From positions 1-64,000 of the forward strand of contig JACKJB010000006.1 in assembly GCA_020638155.1 (NCBI GenBank): 64,000 bases of DNA. Reading direction: 5' to 3'. Shown one piece after another: positions 6,717 through 16,004 of this stretch. Positions within the stretch are counted from its first letter, which is position 1, and every line of letters starts with the position of its first letter. This DNA comes from Rhodospirillales bacterium (GTDB taxonomy: Bacteria; Pseudomonadota; Alphaproteobacteria; Micavibrionales; Micavibrionaceae). Made by a program: the position numbers and the translations under genes. The notes under the pieces are model-generated. The model made no database searches. It saw nothing but the letters and a program-made list of their open reading frames with translations, and was not told the DNA's origin.

Positions 6717-7285
6717 AACATTTTGTCGATTTCAGCCTGGGACATGGCTTCGTCAGGCATTTGCGGACCGTGTTCCAGCAGGATGCTGTCCGGATCGACT
6801 TTTGCTTCTTTTTTTGCTGTCGCCTCTTGGTCGCCCATGAGTTCCAGGACTTTTTTGATCCGCTGCGCGGTCAGATCCTGCACATCGCAAGCTTCGAAAA
6901 TATGGGTGATTTCTTCCAGGAGCCGATCTTTTTCAGAAAACACATAGCCGGCAACCAGTTTTTCCATTTTTTCGGCGCGGGCAATGACAGCGCCAATCGC
7001 TTTGTCAATGTAACGGCCAACCTCTTTAATTTCGCGCATAACCTCTTCACGGTCCGGACAGCCGATCCCCGTTCCATCCATCTTTCTTTTTTCTATATGG
7101 TCTGCCAGGCGGGCCATATGCAGCTTGAGAAGATCGTAATCCTTTTTTTGAATAACGATATCATCGTTCAGCTTGTTCACCTGCTGCTTCAGATCGCCGT
7201 ATTCCGTCCGCACCGTTTTCAATTCGGCGCGAATTAAGTCCTGCACTTCCTGCTTGGAATATGTTTCTTTTTCCAGATCAGCCAT
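6704..7285 (-). CDS. cheZ: CheZ-like CheY-P phosphatase
   Basis: A 193-residue helical protein that should dephosphorylate CheY-P and end the chemotaxis signal. The core EACDVQDLTAQRIKKV holds Asp137 and Gln141, matching the Asp and catalytic Gln of the CheZ DxxxQ motif. The C-terminal tail (about 181-193, MSQAEIDKMLKDL) after an acidic/proline linker resembles the CheY-binding peptide of CheZ. The long N-terminal helices fit the four-helix dimer. It is encoded 25 bp after a cheY gene on the same strand, its likely substrate. Confidence 0.85.
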   Translation of the reverse strand: MADLEKETYSKQEVQDLIRAELKTVRTEYGDLKQQVNKLNDDIVIQKKDYDLLKLHMARLADHIEKRKMDGTGIGCPDREEVMREIKEVGRYIDKAIGAVIARAEKMEKLVAGYVFSEKDRLLEEITHIFEACDVQDLTAQRIKKVLELMGDQEATAKKEAKVDPDSILLEHGPQMPDEAMSQAEIDKMLKDL

Positions 7286-7310
7286 AATAAACGCCTATTC
7301 CTATAAAACT

Positions 7311-7694
7311 TTAGAGTCCTTCAATTTTTTCCAGCAATGTTTCCGCGGTGAACGGTTTAACAATGTACCCGCTGACCCCGGCCTGTTTGGCCGCGATAAT
7401 ATTTTCCGGTTTTGATTCAGCTGTAATCAGGACAAAAGGCACGTCATTCGCCGTCGGCGCGCCCTGCATTTTGCGGACCGATTGCAAAAGCTGGAGCCCG
7501 GTCATCGGTTCCATATTCCAGTCGGAGAGGATCAGCTTGTAAGAGGTATTACGCACCAAAGACAGCCCTTCATTACCGCTATTGGCCGTGTCGATATTTT
7601 TATAACCAACCTTGGTAATAATATTGGCAACAATCCTTACCATACTGGCGCTGTCATCAACAACGAGGACAAAATCCAAAGGATTTATTTTCAT
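7311..7694 (-). CDS. cheY: CheY-like single-domain response regulator (partner of cheZ)
   Basis: A 127-residue receiver domain only. The acid pocket is Asp13-Asp14, the phosphoacceptor is Asp58 in LILSDWNM, the switch Thr is in LITAESK and the conserved Lys is in YIVKPF. It should carry the signal from CheA to the flagellar motor or act as a phosphate sink. It is co-oriented with cheZ and divergent from cheA. It differs clearly from the second CheY at 10801, so the two probably have separate roles. Confidence 0.92.
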   Translation of the reverse strand: MKINPLDFVLVVDDSASMVRIVANIITKVGYKNIDTANSGNEGLSLVRNTSYKLILSDWNMEPMTGLQLLQSVRKMQGAPTANDVPFVLITAESKPENIIAAKQAGVSGYIVKPFTAETLLEKIEGL

Positions 7695-8070
7695 ATTTTC
7701 TTACCCTGAATACGCTCTAAAATATTAGAAAAACCACATATATTAGAGGATTCTAACATCTGATAGTTAAGAAAACCATACCAGCCACTATACAATCATA
7801 GAGATTATTTCTCTATAACATGGCCGGGCCGCACAACCCTGTATGCCTATGGTATAACGGGGCATGACATGGTAGACTGCTTCGTGCTGTTTTTTGCAGG
7901 ATTTACCTATTCATTTTTGGCGAAATCCAAGCTGACCAAGGATCTGCATCAACATCGCAAGTCATCGCGGAAAAAAACGCAAACATTTGAATTCTTTTCA
8001 TTTTTTGTAAACCGCTTCCTGCTACACTTTATTGTACTCTTTCAAAATAAGACCAAGGGGCAGATGTAAA
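7695..8070. other. Divergent cheY / cheA intergenic region
   Basis: This 376-bp stretch lies between divergent operons and should hold both promoters. A 7-bp inverted repeat (ATAGAGA 7798-7804, TCTCTAT 7810-7816) is visible. A weak TTGTAA-N17-TTTATT match (8005-8033) lies before cheA. A 66-codon open frame from 7869 has no ribosome binding site or recognisable product, and I take it as non-coding. Confidence 0.4.
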
Positions 8071-10329
8071 ATGGATGATATAATCGCGGAATTCATCGCT
8101 GAAACAAATGAGAACCTCGAAGAGCTTGATAACGACCTTGTGACGCTGGAACAGGACCCGGATAACGAGCAACTCATATCCCAGATCTTTCGTGTAATCC
8201 ACACCATCAAGGGCACCTGCGGCTTTCTTGGCCTGTCCCGCCTGGAGTCGGTCGCCCATAAGGGCGAAGATGTCCTCGGCCTGTTCCGGGACAAAAAACT
8301 GGATGTAAAACCCGCCTATGTTTCCGTCATTTTTGAAGCCTTTGACGTCATCAAAGAAATCGTAGGCGCGATTGAAGAAACGGGACAGGAGCCAACGGGT
8401 GATGACAGTCAACTGATCGGAAAGCTGGAAGCCATATATCGCGGTGAAGATCTCGATACCACCGCTGCAGCGGAAACAGTCGATCAGCCTCAGGAAGAAA
8501 ACCTGATTGATGATCTGGAAGGCGGCGTATGGGATGACGTGCCCGCCGTGACGGCTGAAGAATTCGGTGTAGCAGAACAGGGCGGACACGAAGACACGGA
8601 CGATCATGACCACGTACTGGATCACGGGCCGGATCACATACAAGATCATGAGGACGACCATAAGCAGGCAGGGAAAGTCAAACAGCAAGCCGGCGCGGCA
8701 TCAAACCTGTCCTTGAGAGTCAGTGTCGATGTGCTTGAAAACCTGATGACGATGGTCAGCGAACTCGTCCTGACCCGGAACCAGCTATTGCAGATCGCCC
8801 GTCAAAACAGCGATAACGATTATCTTTCCTCTTCCCTGCAGCGGCTTAACCTTGTTGTATCGGAACTGCAGGAAGGCGTCATGAAAACCCGCATGCAGCC
8901 GGTCAGCAACGCTTGGGGGAAATTGCCCCGGATCGTCCGTGATGTCAGCCAGGAACTCGGGAAAAAAGTAGACCTGGAGATGCACGGTCAGGATACAGAG
9001 CTGGACCGGCAGGTCCTCGACCTGATTAAGGATCCGCTGACTCACATGGTGCGCAATTCTGTCGATCACGGCATTGAATCGCCAGAAGAGCGCGCGGCAA
9101 AAGGGAAACCCGAGACAGGGAAAATTATCCTGAACGCCTATCACCAGGCCGGGCATATCAACATAGAGATTTCCGATGACGGCAAAGGCCTGTCTACGGA
9201 AAAAATCAGACAGAAAATTCTTGAAAAAAACCTGGCGACAAAAGAAGAGCTGGAAGAATTTTCGACCCAGCAGATCCAGCAATTTATCTTCCATGCCAGT
9301 TTCTCTACGGCGGAAAAAGTCACGGCTGTTTCCGGACGCGGTGTCGGCATGGATGTTGTCCGGAACAATATCGAGAAAATCGGCGGCTCGATCGAAATGC
9401 GCTCCGAAGAGCATAAAGGCACGACCTTTACCATCCGTATTCCGCTGACGCTTGCGATCATGTCCTCATTAATTGTCGGGATCGGCGGACAACGTTTTGC
9501 CGTACCGCAGCTCGCCGTGTCTGAACTGGTCCTGGTCGGCCGGGAAAGCGGTTATAAAATCGAAGACATCAATGACTCGCCGGTCCTGCGCCTGCGGGAG
9601 CAACTTCTGCCGCTGGTATCTTTATCGGGTCTGTTCGGCATTGAAGATCCGGATCCTGACGGCGCTAAATATGTCGTCGTTACCAAGGTCGGCGCCTATA
9701 TGTTCGGGCTGGTTGTTGACGATGTCTATGAGTTTGAAGAGATCGTCGTCAAACCGCTGGCAAGCAACCTCAAGAACATCTCGGTCTTTTCCGGCAATAC
9801 GATCCTTGGGGACGGGAATGTCATTATGATCCTGGATCCGGTCGGCATTCTGAAAACGGTCGGCGTTCAGGATGTGGTCGATAATCAGATCGAAGAAGGC
9901 CATAACATTAAAGCAACGACACGCGAAACGCTTCTTCTGCTGTTCAGGGCCGGTGATGAGACACTCAAAGCCGTTCCTGTCGATATGGTATCGCGGCTTG
10001 AGGAAATCAAAATCAGGGATATTGAATACTCAAAAGGCAATCAGGTCATACAGTATCTTGACCGCCTGATGCCTGTTTTCAATATGGACAAGAATAAGAA
10101 CGACAGCACATCCCGTCCGTTGATTATTCTGAAGCATGAAGGTAAAAACGCAGGGTTGATGGTCGATCAGATTATCGATGTGGCGAAATATCACGGCGAG
10201 TTCCAGGACAACAGCAATGATAACGTCCTTGACAGCATTATTATTAATGAGAACGCCGCGGACATTATCAACGCGGCGCTGCTTGCCAACAAAGGGGTCA
10301 TAATCAGCGAGGATAGCGTCCATGGCTAA
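8071..10329 (+). CDS. cheA: Chemotaxis histidine kinase CheA with two CheW-like domains
   Basis: A 752-residue kinase that phosphorylates CheY and CheB in response to receptors. Domains in order: Hpt with phosphoacceptor His44 (HTIKGT), a linker about 115-205 instead of a clear P2 domain, dimerisation helices, the HATPase domain with the N-box (RNSVDHGIE) and G-boxes (DDGKG, GRGVGMD), a first CheW-like domain (about 465-600), and a second CheW-like domain to the end. The linker has a stretch at 173-199 with seven His and nine Asp that could bind metal. The ATG at 8071 fits the Hpt start and follows an AAGGGG site. cheW overlaps its 3' end by 8 bp. Confidence 0.96.
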   Translation: MDDIIAEFIAETNENLEELDNDLVTLEQDPDNEQLISQIFRVIHTIKGTCGFLGLSRLESVAHKGEDVLGLFRDKKLDVKPAYVSVIFEAFDVIKEIVGAIEETGQEPTGDDSQLIGKLEAIYRGEDLDTTAAAETVDQPQEENLIDDLEGGVWDDVPAVTAEEFGVAEQGGHEDTDDHDHVLDHGPDHIQDHEDDHKQAGKVKQQAGAASNLSLRVSVDVLENLMTMVSELVLTRNQLLQIARQNSDNDYLSSSLQRLNLVVSELQEGVMKTRMQPVSNAWGKLPRIVRDVSQELGKKVDLEMHGQDTELDRQVLDLIKDPLTHMVRNSVDHGIESPEERAAKGKPETGKIILNAYHQAGHINIEISDDGKGLSTEKIRQKILEKNLATKEELEEFSTQQIQQFIFHASFSTAEKVTAVSGRGVGMDVVRNNIEKIGGSIEMRSEEHKGTTFTIRIPLTLAIMSSLIVGIGGQRFAVPQLAVSELVLVGRESGYKIEDINDSPVLRLREQLLPLVSLSGLFGIEDPDPDGAKYVVVTKVGAYMFGLVVDDVYEFEEIVVKPLASNLKNISVFSGNTILGDGNVIMILDPVGILKTVGVQDVVDNQIEEGHNIKATTRETLLLLFRAGDETLKAVPVDMVSRLEEIKIRDIEYSKGNQVIQYLDRLMPVFNMDKNKNDSTSRPLIILKHEGKNAGLMVDQIIDVAKYHGEFQDNSNDNVLDSIIINENAADIINAALLANKGVIISEDSVHG

Positions 10330-10774
10330 TGCATTAACAAACAGTGAGAGCATGCAGATTTTAACCCTGTATATGGGAGACCAGAAATTTGGTGTACCGA
10401 TCCTGAAGGTACAGGATGTTCTGCAATCACAAAAACTGGCTTCGGTTCCAATGGCGGAATCTTATATTGAAGGTGTTATGAACCTGCGCGGCAGAATTGT
10501 GACGGCGATTAACCTGCGTAAACGGATCGAAGGGAAAAACCTGGCCGACAACGATAATGCCATGAATGTCGTAATCGAAGCTTATACAGAGTTATACAGT
10601 ATCCTGGTAGACCGTGTCGGCGAAGTCCTGACCCTGAACAAAGACGACGTTGAAGAGGCGCCGCTTACCCTGGACAGCGGATGGCGGCAGGTTATACAGG
10701 GCGTATATCAGCGCGGAGAAGAAATTATTCTGATGCTGGATGTCGATAAGATAATATATACGGAACGAACCTGA
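10322..10774 (+). CDS. cheW: Chemotaxis coupling protein CheW
   Basis: A 150-residue single CheW domain that links the MCP signalling tips to CheA. Family features are the start of the first beta barrel (ILTLYMGDQKFGVPILKVQD), the MNLRGRIVTAINLRKR motif and the C-terminal LDVDKIIY. Its ATG lies inside the last codons of cheA, so translation is coupled and close to stoichiometric. It is part of the cheA-cheW-cheY-cheB-cheR operon. Confidence 0.94.
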   Translation: MANALTNSESMQILTLYMGDQKFGVPILKVQDVLQSQKLASVPMAESYIEGVMNLRGRIVTAINLRKRIEGKNLADNDNAMNVVIEAYTELYSILVDRVGEVLTLNKDDVEEAPLTLDSGWRQVIQGVYQRGEEIILMLDVDKIIYTERT

Positions 10775-10800
10775 GCATATAACGATTTGAGAATAATACT

Positions 10801-11178
10801 ATGAGATCATGTTTAATTGTCGATGATAGCGTTGTGATCCGAAAGCTGGTCAGGACCATTATTGAAGATTTTGACTTTGAATGTCATGATGCGGAGCATG
10901 GCGAAGCCGCCCTGAATTTCTGCAAGACAAATCCTCTGCCGACCCTTGTGATGCTGGACTGGAATATGCCGGTCATGAACGGGCTGGATTTTTTAAAATC
11001 CTTGCGCACCCTTGATAATGGCTCTGCGCCCGTCGTTATTTTCTGTACGACGGAAAATGATATGACCCATATCCAGATGGCGCTGGAAGCCGGAGCGAAT
11101 GATTTCATTATGAAGCCTTTTGACAAGGAAATCGTCAGAGGCAAACTGGAACAGAATCATCTCTGGGAGCCGCGCTAG
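10801..11178 (+). CDS. cheY: CheY response regulator
   Basis: A 125-residue receiver domain with Asp8-Asp9, phosphoacceptor Asp53 (VMLDWNMP), the switch Thr in FCTTEND and Lys in IMKPFD. It is the operon CheY, expected to be phosphorylated by the neighbouring CheA and to act on the flagellar switch. The gap to cheW is 26 bp. It is the second CheY of the cluster, the other being paired with cheZ. Confidence 0.93.
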   Translation: MRSCLIVDDSVVIRKLVRTIIEDFDFECHDAEHGEAALNFCKTNPLPTLVMLDWNMPVMNGLDFLKSLRTLDNGSAPVVIFCTTENDMTHIQMALEAGANDFIMKPFDKEIVRGKLEQNHLWEPR

Positions 11179-11188
11179 GACAAAAACC

Positions 11189-12310
11189 ATGGACCAGAGT
11201 ACACCACATACAGACAGGCCCAGCCTGGCCCGTCCTGTCAAAGTTATGGTCGTTGACGATTCGGCCGCTATTCGCGCCATCGTTAAAAGGATTCTGAGCG
11301 AAAGTCCGGATATAGAAATCTGCGGCACCGCCCTTCACGGCGCGCAGGCCATCGAAAGTGTTGCCAGACTGGCCCCTGATGTCATCGTTCTTGATATTGA
11401 AATGCCGGTTATGGACGGGATCACGGCCTTGCCGAAAATTCTGGAGCAAAAGAAAGATGTTAAAATCATTATGTGCTCCACCTTATCGGACAGGGGTGCG
11501 GATATTTCCATTAAAGCCCTGTCCATGGGCGCTGCGGATTGTATCCTGAAGCCGACAGGAGCGACTGCCATACAGGCGGATGTGGGCTTTGGCCAGTCCC
11601 TGATAAGAATGGTATTATCTCTGGGTACCGCGCACATTAAAAAAGTGAGCGGGGTACAGCCAGAACGCCAACCCATTCAATACCGACCGGCCCCGGCTAA
11701 AATACAACCGCGAATCCTGGCAATCGGCAGCTCCACAGGAGGACCGAATGCCCTGATAAAGGTTTTATCCGGCTTAAAGGGCATTAAGGTTCCCATTGTT
11801 ATTACGCAGCATATGCCAGAAAAATTTACAAAAATCCTTGCCGAACAGCTCAGTAAAAATACCGGCCTTCCCTGCGTCGAAGCCGAAGAAGGGATGTCAT
11901 TGCAACCCGGTAACGCCTATGTCGCGCCGGGAGGATATCATATGTTGCTGAAAAAAAGCGGCCTTACGACGGCAGTTCATCTTGATAAGGGGCCGCTGGA
12001 AAATTTCTGCCGCCCTTCGGTTGATCCCATGCTGCGCAGCCTGATCCCGATATACGGGTCGCATATTTTTGTCACGATCCTGACCGGGATGGGCAATGAC
12101 GGGCTGGCCGGATGCCAGGATATCGTCAAAAACGGCGGCCATGTCATCGCACAGGATGAGGCGACCTCCGTTGTCTGGGGCATGCCGGGCGCGGTTGCCA
12201 AAGCCGGGATATGCACCGCCGTACTGCCGGATGCAAATATTGCCGGACATATAATGAATGTTTTCAGCGGTTCCGGATCAGCCAGTCCGGTAAGCGTGCA
12301 GCGAGGTTAA
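11189..12310 (+). CDS. cheB: Chemotaxis protein-glutamate methylesterase CheB
   Basis: A 373-residue enzyme that removes methyl groups from receptors during adaptation. An N-terminal receiver domain (Asp23-Asp24, phospho-Asp69 in VIVLDIEMP) controls a C-terminal esterase with the Ser-His-Asp triad, seen as the Ser of IGSSTGGPNA, the His of ITQHMPEKF and the Asp of LTGMGNDG. The ATG at 11189 is preferred to one at 11120, which would overlap cheY by about 60 bp and add 23 residues unlike the family. cheR follows after 3 bp. Confidence 0.95.
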   Translation: MDQSTPHTDRPSLARPVKVMVVDDSAAIRAIVKRILSESPDIEICGTALHGAQAIESVARLAPDVIVLDIEMPVMDGITALPKILEQKKDVKIIMCSTLSDRGADISIKALSMGAADCILKPTGATAIQADVGFGQSLIRMVLSLGTAHIKKVSGVQPERQPIQYRPAPAKIQPRILAIGSSTGGPNALIKVLSGLKGIKVPIVITQHMPEKFTKILAEQLSKNTGLPCVEAEEGMSLQPGNAYVAPGGYHMLLKKSGLTTAVHLDKGPLENFCRPSVDPMLRSLIPIYGSHIFVTILTGMGNDGLAGCQDIVKNGGHVIAQDEATSVVWGMPGAVAKAGICTAVLPDANIAGHIMNVFSGSGSASPVSVQRG

Positions 12311-12313
12311 CCC

Positions 12314-13129
12314 ATGCCCGTTAGTGAAGCAGATTTTGCATTTTACAAAGAGTTTTTATTCAAGCTGTCAGGCCTGTCGCTGACACCGGAAAAAAACTAT
12401 CTGCTGGAATCCCGTCTGAGCCCGATCGCTTCCAGCCTTGGGTACACAGACCTCTCCGCCTTCACAGCTTTTTTGAAAACGTCTAAGGATAATACAGTTA
12501 TTCAGGCCGTGGTTGAAGCGATGACAACCAATGAAACTTCGTTTTTCCGGGATACAAAACCGTTTGAGCGTTTAAAAGAAGTCCTGCCGGACATTGAGAA
12601 AAACAAGCAGGGCGACAGAACGATTAAATTCTGGTCCGCCGCCTGTTCAAGCGGCCAGGAGGCATATTCCATCGCCATGACGATGCAGGATTACCTGGCG
12701 GCAAAGCCGGGCTGGAAATACCAGATCCTGGGCACCGATATCTCCAACGATATCCTCGCCAAGGCATCTTCCGGTACGTACAACCAGTTTGAAGTCCAGC
12801 GTGGCCTGACGATCCAGATGATGGTCAAATTCTTTACCCAGGACGGTCCGAACTGGAAAGTGAAGGACGAGTTGCGCAAGATGATTGATTTCAAATATGC
12901 CAACCTGTTGGAAAACCTGAACCATATCGGCAGCTTCGATATTATTATGTGCCGCAATGTCCTGATCTACTTTAATCTCGACACAAAGACACAGGTTCTC
13001 AGGAACATCGCCACAAAGCTCGGCCCGCACGGTTACCTGTTTCTTGGTGGCTGTGAGAGCATTATGAATCTTGATGTTCCTTACAAAGGCGTTGACGGTA
13101 TGCCGGGGATATACCAACTGGCCGGCTGA
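12314..13129 (+). CDS. cheR: Chemotaxis receptor methyltransferase CheR
   Basis: A 271-residue SAM-dependent enzyme that methylates glutamates on receptors, opposing CheB. The N-terminal helical domain holds NETSFFRD, and the Rossmann domain holds FWSAACSSGQEAYSIAM (SAM binding) and IMCRNVLIYF. The length matches the family. It closes the che operon, and a 170-bp gap separates it from lon. Confidence 0.96.
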   Translation: MPVSEADFAFYKEFLFKLSGLSLTPEKNYLLESRLSPIASSLGYTDLSAFTAFLKTSKDNTVIQAVVEAMTTNETSFFRDTKPFERLKEVLPDIEKNKQGDRTIKFWSAACSSGQEAYSIAMTMQDYLAAKPGWKYQILGTDISNDILAKASSGTYNQFEVQRGLTIQMMVKFFTQDGPNWKVKDELRKMIDFKYANLLENLNHIGSFDIIMCRNVLIYFNLDTKTQVLRNIATKLGPHGYLFLGGCESIMNLDVPYKGVDGMPGIYQLAG

Positions 13130-13193
13130 TCGCCGTTTACGATTCAGCACAGGCCTGTTTTTCCAATATTTTTTTAATTTTATTCCATATAAA

Positions 13194-13224
13194 CTTGACA
13201 AAAATATGGAAAGAGTGCTTGTCT
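13194..13224 (+). promoter_or_regulatory. Possible heat-shock-type promoter of lon
   Basis: CTTGACA (13194-13200) matches the -35 shared by alphaproteobacterial RpoH and vegetative promoters. About 17 bp on, CTTGTCT (13218-13224) is an imperfect RpoH-type -10. It lies 76 bp before the lon start. lon is commonly heat-inducible, which supports the guess, but the -10 is weak. Confidence 0.35.
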
Positions 13225-13299
13225 GAAGGGTCCTTATGACAAGAATGCCTTTGCGCATCGTAAAACCCGTAACCGCCACAGATAACAGGGGCCTGAATA

Positions 13300-15945
13300 A
13301 TGAGTAATCAAGACCAACCGACTGTACAAACCTTGCCCGTCCTGCCGCTGCGCGATGTCGTCGTATTTCCGGGAACGGCCATGCCGTTATATTTCGGGCG
13401 TTCCTCAGCGCTGAAAGCACTGGCTAAAGCCAACAGCAAGGAGCCGAAGCAAATTATCGTCGTCGCGCAAAAAGACGCGGAAAAAGATGACCCGCAAGCA
13501 GACGATTTATATTCCGTCGGAACATTGTGCACGATCCGGAGTATCCAGAAAACTGAAGAGAGCGGCCAGATACAGGCCCAGATCATTATTGATGCCATGG
13601 AACGGGTAACGCTTTCGAACCTGACCTTCGGGGAAACGCTCGAAGCGTCGTATGATGTGATGCCGGTACCGGCCGATGCGCCTGATGCGGAAACAAAGGC
13701 CCTGATGCAGGCTACGATTGAAAAATTTGAAGACGTCCTGAAGGTTAAAAAAAGCAAAGTTCCGCCGGAAATCCTCGCCGACTTTAAAAAAACACAATCC
13801 CCTTCCGCGCTGGCGGACAAGCTGGCTGCAACCGCGACCGAGGACTTGCTGAGCCTGGGTATTGCGAAAAAGCAGGAACTGCTGGAAATGATATCCCCGC
13901 AAGACCGCCTGTTTAAAATTGCGGCAGCCTGTGCGGAACAGATCGACCTGGCAAAGCTGCAAAAAGACCTGCAGGAAAAAATCAAAGCTAAAATGGATAA
14001 ACAGCAGCGTGAATATTTCCTGCGCAACCAGCGGGAAGTCATCGATGAAGAGCTTGGAGAAGACGGCAAAGCTGAGATCGATGAATATACGGCAAGAATC
14101 GAGCAATCCGGCATGCCGCATGACATTCGTGAAAAAGCTTTTAAAGAGCTGGACAAGCTTGATTTTATGAGCCCGATGAGTGCCGAAGCCGGAGTGATCC
14201 GTAACTATCTTGATGAGCTTCTATCCTTGCCGTTCAGCGAATATAGCGACGTCAACTATGATCTTGATGGTGCCCGTGAAACGCTTGATTCAGACCACTA
14301 CGGCCTGGAGCAGGTTAAGGAACAAGTACTTGAAAATATCGCCGTACAAAAGCGTCTGGAAAAAAACCGCCAGGCTGTGGCAGAGAAAAAACAAGAGCTT
14401 GAAGACACCCGTGAACTACTGGCCGAACGGGAAGAAGAAATGATGGAGCGTGAACAGCATGACATCATCGTTCCTGAAGATCCGGCAGATGAAATCCTTG
14501 AAGGTGAAATGGCCAGCCTGCGTGACAAGCTGAAATCCCTGGTTAAGGAGATCGACAGCATGACTGTCAAGAATGCTGACGTCCTGTGTCTTGTCGGCCC
14601 GCCGGGCGTGGGTAAAACCTCGATTTGCCAGTCTTTGGCCAAGGCAACCGGACGGCAATATGTCCGGATGTCCGCGGGCGGCGTTCGTGATGAAGCCGAA
14701 ATCCGCGGTCACCGCCGGACTTATATCGGCGCCCGTCCCGGTAAAATCACAAAGAAAATCCAGGAAGCCGGGACGATGAACCCGCTGTTTGTGATCGACG
14801 AAATTGACAAAATGGGTTCAGATCACCGTGGCGATCCTTCATCCGCCATGCTGGAGGTTTTGGATCCTGAACAAAACAGCAGCTTTGAAGATCATTACCT
14901 CGAAGCGCCTTTGGACCTGTCCAACGTCAAGTTTGTCTGCACGGCAAACGTCTGGGGCAACATTCCGGGTCCGCTGCGCGACCGGATGGAAACCGTTTTC
15001 CTTGGCAGCTACACCGAGGATGAAAAACTGGAAATCGCCCACCGTCACCTGGTGCGCAAACAAATGAAAGCGACCGGGCTGGAAGAAAACGAACTCTCTA
15101 TTACCAAAGACGCCCTGCGCGATCTGGTTCGTTATTACACCAGGGAAGCCGGTGTTCGTGGTCTGCAACGTGAAATCAACAAGCTTTGCCGCAAGGCCGT
15201 CATTGCCCTGAACAAGCCGGGCGTTGATACCGTTGAAATTACCGCAGACAACCTGACCGATTATGCAGGCAAGCACAAGGTTGAATACGATCAGATCAAA
15301 AACGCCAAGGATCGCGTTGGCGTTGTGAACGGCCTTGCCTATACGGAAGTCGGCGGGGAAACGCTGAAGATCGAAGCTTCAAAGCTGCCGAACGGGAAAG
15401 GTATTGTTTCCCAAAGCGGCCAGCTTGGCGATGTGATGAAAGAATCCATCACGGCGGCGACTGTCCTGCTAAAATCGCAAGCTTCCGAATTTGGCGTCGA
15501 TCTTGATAAAGACGTTGAGAAATTTAATTTCCACGTTCACGTCCCTGCCGGGGCAACGCCGAAAGACGGCCCATCGGCCGGGGCCGCTATGTTGACCGCA
15601 ATCTTCTCTGCCGCAACAGGCCGCGCTGTACGCAAAGATGTTGCAATGACCGGTGAGATCACGACGATCGGTGATGTCACGGCGATTGGCGGCCTGCGTG
15701 AAAAGCTGGCGGCGGCATCACGGGCGGGCTGTACAACCGTTATTATCCCGCAGGAAAATGAAAAAGACCTGGACGAAGTGCCGCAATCCATCAAGGACGC
15801 ACTGGACATCCACCCGGTCTCCCATGTTTCCGAGGTGCTGAAAATTGCGCTTGTTGGGGGTTATGAGCCGACCACCAGCCCTGCTAATGACGATAAGGAT
15901 GTCCCGTCCCTGCTGAAAGCTCCTGTAAGGGCACCGCACAACTAA
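13300..15945 (+). CDS. lon: ATP-dependent protease Lon with a long insertion before the AAA+ domain
   Basis: An 881-residue cytoplasmic AAA+ protease that degrades misfolded and regulatory proteins. It has the N-terminal substrate domain (LPVLPLRDVVVFPG), a coiled-coil helical region, the AAA+ module with Walker A GPPGVGKT (433-440) and Walker B FVIDEIDK, and the serine protease domain with Ser759 (KDGPSAG) and Lys802 (GGLREK). In typical Lon the Walker A motif closely follows the LAVQxR helix. Here about 70 extra charged residues (about 354-423, rich in Glu, Lys and Arg) separate them, accounting for most of the added length. All catalytic residues are present. Confidence 0.97.
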   Translation: MSNQDQPTVQTLPVLPLRDVVVFPGTAMPLYFGRSSALKALAKANSKEPKQIIVVAQKDAEKDDPQADDLYSVGTLCTIRSIQKTEESGQIQAQIIIDAMERVTLSNLTFGETLEASYDVMPVPADAPDAETKALMQATIEKFEDVLKVKKSKVPPEILADFKKTQSPSALADKLAATATEDLLSLGIAKKQELLEMISPQDRLFKIAAACAEQIDLAKLQKDLQEKIKAKMDKQQREYFLRNQREVIDEELGEDGKAEIDEYTARIEQSGMPHDIREKAFKELDKLDFMSPMSAEAGVIRNYLDELLSLPFSEYSDVNYDLDGARETLDSDHYGLEQVKEQVLENIAVQKRLEKNRQAVAEKKQELEDTRELLAEREEEMMEREQHDIIVPEDPADEILEGEMASLRDKLKSLVKEIDSMTVKNADVLCLVGPPGVGKTSICQSLAKATGRQYVRMSAGGVRDEAEIRGHRRTYIGARPGKITKKIQEAGTMNPLFVIDEIDKMGSDHRGDPSSAMLEVLDPEQNSSFEDHYLEAPLDLSNVKFVCTANVWGNIPGPLRDRMETVFLGSYTEDEKLEIAHRHLVRKQMKATGLEENELSITKDALRDLVRYYTREAGVRGLQREINKLCRKAVIALNKPGVDTVEITADNLTDYAGKHKVEYDQIKNAKDRVGVVNGLAYTEVGGETLKIEASKLPNGKGIVSQSGQLGDVMKESITAATVLLKSQASEFGVDLDKDVEKFNFHVHVPAGATPKDGPSAGAAMLTAIFSAATGRAVRKDVAMTGEITTIGDVTAIGGLREKLAAASRAGCTTVIIPQENEKDLDEVPQSIKDALDIHPVSHVSEVLKIALVGGYEPTTSPANDDKDVPSLLKAPVRAPHN

Positions 15946-15973
15946 GCCGGGAAGTTACACAGATAAGCATGCG

Positions 15974-16004
15974 AAAAGCGGTCTGAGATTTCAGGCCGCT
16001 TTTT
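15974..16004. terminator. Bidirectional terminator between lon and the epimerase gene
   Basis: AAAAGCGGTCTGA (15974-15986) pairs with TCAGGCCGCTTTT (15991-16003) except for one G-T type position. T-runs lie on both sides. It ends lon on the plus strand and the epimerase transcript on the minus strand, and includes the epimerase stop codon. Confidence 0.87.

Noticed and set aside
7869..8069. 66-residue plus-strand frame upstream of cheA
   Set aside because: No ribosome binding site, no recognisable product, and it lies in the divergent promoter region overlapping the cheA leader.
13308..14156. 282-residue minus-strand frame inside lon
   Set aside because: Ser/Ala-rich complement of a strongly supported gene.
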